Source: UMGS172 sp045592985 (GTDB lineage Bacteria > Bacillota > Clostridia > Oscillospirales > Acutalibacteraceae). From it: a stretch of DNA of 5,894 nt. Position 1 is the first letter of the stretch. Each line of letters opens with the position of its first letter. The notes below the pieces were generated by a model. It had not been told where the DNA came from and ran no database searches. It saw only the letters and a program-made list of their open reading frames with translations. Made by a program: the position numbers and the translations under genes. Location: contig JAZNVU010000021.1 of NCBI GenBank assembly GCA_045592985.1, positions 1 through 5,894 of the forward strand. Reading direction: 5' to 3'. This document shows positions 5,096-5,894 of this stretch, one piece after another.

Positions 5096-5305
5096 ATGAG
5101 AAAAAAGAAGCATGCACCTTATTATGCAATTCCGGGTTATCAGATACTTGCAAGAAAAACCGATGAAGAAATGGCCGAACTGCTTGGTATGTGTGTTCGG
5201 TCTTACAAGGAAAAGATTGCAGGTTATTCTGATTTTACTTCGGAGCAAGGCAAGCAATTGGCATCCATTTTTGGCGTATCGCAAGATAATATTTTTTTGA
5301 TTTGA
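5096..5305 (+). CDS. Cro-like small HTH DNA-binding protein
   Basis: A 69-aa basic protein, first gene of the rightward operon and divergent from the repressor. Residues about 19-67 (ARKTDEEMAELLGMCVRSYKEKIAGYSDFTSEQGKQLASIFGVSQDNIFLI, quoted here in its two key parts: EEMAELLGMCVRSYKEKIAG and QLASIFGVSQDNIF) read as an XRE/Cro-type helix-turn-helix with the usual closing hydrophobic helix. The position and size are those of a Cro-type regulator that competes with the repressor for the same operators. The ATG at 5096 has AGAGGTG 6 nt upstream; a GTG at 5087 overlaps that site and was rejected. Operator O4 begins 2 nt after its stop codon. Binding to the operators is inferred from position only. 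Confidence 0.8.
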   Translation: MRKKKHAPYYAIPGYQILARKTDEEMAELLGMCVRSYKEKIAGYSDFTSEQGKQLASIFGVSQDNIFLI

Positions 5306-5307
5306 AA

Positions 5308-5325
5308 TGTGTCGAAATCGAAACA
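5308..5325. promoter_or_regulatory. Operator O4, downstream copy after the Cro-like gene
   Basis: TGTGTCG-AAAT-CGAAACA matches the O3 half-sites at 13 of 14 positions, differing elsewhere only in the centre. It lies about 248 bp from O3, with no clear promoter beside it. It may serve in DNA looping between repressor oligomers or as a block to elongation. Confidence 0.65.
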
Positions 5326-5340
5326 ACGAAGTTGGGTTAG

Positions 5341-5540
5341 GTGAAACAAACTGATGCAATCAGATATATGCAATGTTTAATGTATATCCAAAAAACGTTA
5401 TACAACTAGGCGCGCATTGTAAGCAGACTATACTAAACAGAGAGCTTACGGCACCAACTTAGAATTAGGCGAATTAGCAATATTATGACCCGGAATAGGA
5501 CAAACAAGATTACAACTATAAATCGAAAGAGGTGAAAATT
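5341..5540 (+). pseudogene. Probable decayed small gene of the early operon
   Basis: No intact ORF fills this gap, but protein-like pieces follow one another across three frames. The first is KQTDAIRYMQCLMYIQKTLYN (5344-5406, broken here as KQTDAIRYMQ + CLMYIQKTLYN), ended by TAG at 5407. The second is ADYTKQRAYGTNLELGELAI (5423-5482) with a TAA just before it. The third is YDPE-stop-DKQDYNYKSKEVKI (5484-5540), where TAG sits where TGG would give Trp. A 2-base loss in ATATTATG around 5481-5487 explains the last frame change. AGGTGA (5338-5343) resembles a ribosome binding site with no ATG at the right distance. An intact form would be about 65 aa. I do not recognise the family, and coincidence is possible. 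Confidence 0.4.
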
Positions 5541-5732
5541 ATGGCACGTGAGCCAATTACTTGTGTTGGGTTTATAACTTTCAAAGACGGAAGGACAATA
5601 CCGGTCGAAGACATGACAGCAGAGGAACGTGAGCGTGTCAAGTATTCTATGAATGAACGATTAAGTCGGGTGATATCTGAATATTACATGCTGCATCCTG
5701 CTGAGTTTGAGAGGTTATGCAGAGAGACATAA
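5541..5732 (+). CDS. Small conserved-looking protein of unknown function
   Basis: A 63-aa soluble, acidic protein that I cannot assign. It begins with a short beta-like segment (ITCVGFITFKDGRTIPVEDM), followed by a charged helical part (TAEERERVKYSMNERLSRVI, then SEYYMLHPAEFERLC). Small proteins of this look are common in the early regions of clostridial prophages and integrative elements, but I know of no function. The ATG at 5541 has AGAGGTG upstream (5528-5534), the same site style as the Cro-like and repressor genes. An in-frame GTG at 5532 was rejected because it overlaps that site. It follows the decayed region and precedes the next gene by 25 bp, so it is probably part of the rightward operon. 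A directionality-factor role is conceivable from size and position, but nothing in the sequence shows it. Confidence 0.7.
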   Translation: MAREPITCVGFITFKDGRTIPVEDMTAEERERVKYSMNERLSRVISEYYMLHPAEFERLCRET

Positions 5733-5757
5733 ATAATTGATAAAGGAAGTAAAAAAC

Positions 5758-5894
5758 ATGCTTTTTAAAGAAACTAATAATGACGGAATAATTTGTCAGT
5801 TCGATTTAGAAGAACGCGGTCTTATGTACAATGCGTTGGACTTCTTTATGAAGAATTGCAAAGGTGAAGAGTTGGATTATCTTGCGGATTTAAC
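5758..5894 (+). CDS. 5' end of an unidentified gene, cut by the window edge
   Basis: Forty-five codons are visible (MLFKETNNDGIICQFDLEER, GLMYNALDFFMKNCKGEELD, YLADL), with no stop before the edge. AAAGGAAG (5742-5749) lies 8 nt before the ATG, and the gene continues the rightward operon 25 bp after the previous stop. The visible part looks soluble, acidic and helical, without a recognisable motif, signal peptide or membrane segment. The function cannot be judged from this piece. Confidence 0.7.
   Translation, partial: MLFKETNNDGIICQFDLEERGLMYNALDFFMKNCKGEELDYLADL

Noticed and set aside
5042..5359. Minus-strand 105-codon frame opposite the Cro-like gene
   Set aside because: Overlaps the control region and the HTH gene and has no protein features.
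5351..5386. CTGAT/ATCAG and GATATA/TATATC small inverted repeats
   Set aside because: Short, AT-rich and not repeated elsewhere; unlike the operator family.
5419..5449. GTAAGC...GCTTAC inverted repeat as an operator or terminator
   Set aside because: Only six pairs with a 19-nt loop and no T run; it lies in the decayed gene and is probably chance.
1..5894. CRISPR array or toxin-antitoxin pair
   Set aside because: No regular direct repeats with spacers; the divergent HTH pair is better explained as a CI/Cro switch than as a toxin-antitoxin module.

Overview
This window looks like chromosomal DNA of an anaerobic spore-forming Firmicute, probably class Clostridia. The reasons are the cotJ spore-coat operon, the AT-rich composition, strong AGGAGG-type ribosome binding sites, near-consensus sigma-A promoters and a tRNA with encoded CCA. 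I cannot name the genus.

Left part (1-867), host DNA carrying an insertion sequence. Bases 1-549 are the transposase-start end of an IS3-family element (orfA complete, orfB running off the left edge, both on the minus strand). Its terminal sequence folds back over the orfA ribosome binding site. It lies just past the terminator of a minus-strand tRNA-Pro(GGG) gene (619-695), which has its own promoter.

Middle (868-1460), the cotJ operon on the plus strand. cotJA and cotJB are intact and tightly coupled. cotJC (manganese-catalase-like coat protein) starts normally with a good ribosome binding site, but conservation stops at about residue 34 and a stop codon follows at once.

Right part (about 1455 to the end), an integrated mobile element that has apparently split cotJC. 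It opens with a large serine recombinase (1468-2907, minus), whose last codons lie only a few bases from the break in cotJC. Upstream of it on the same strand are a membrane-anchored HIRAN-domain protein (2993-4225) and a CI/LexA-like self-cleaving repressor (4260-4940). A divergent control region (4941-5095) has one promoter in each direction and three copies of an 18-bp TGTGTCG-N4-CGACACA operator; a fourth copy follows the first rightward gene. Rightward are a 69-aa Cro-like HTH protein, a probable decayed small gene (about 5341-5540), a 63-aa conserved-looking small protein and the start of another gene that runs off the edge.

The layout is that of a temperate phage or phage-like element: a lysogeny operon (repressor, accessory membrane protein, recombinase) leftward and an early operon rightward. 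The main idea is that this is a skin-like intervening element in a mother-cell sporulation gene. Precise recombinase-driven excision could rebuild cotJC during sporulation, while the repressor offers a separate, damage-responsive induction route. The other end of the element and the rest of cotJC are outside the window, so this remains inference.
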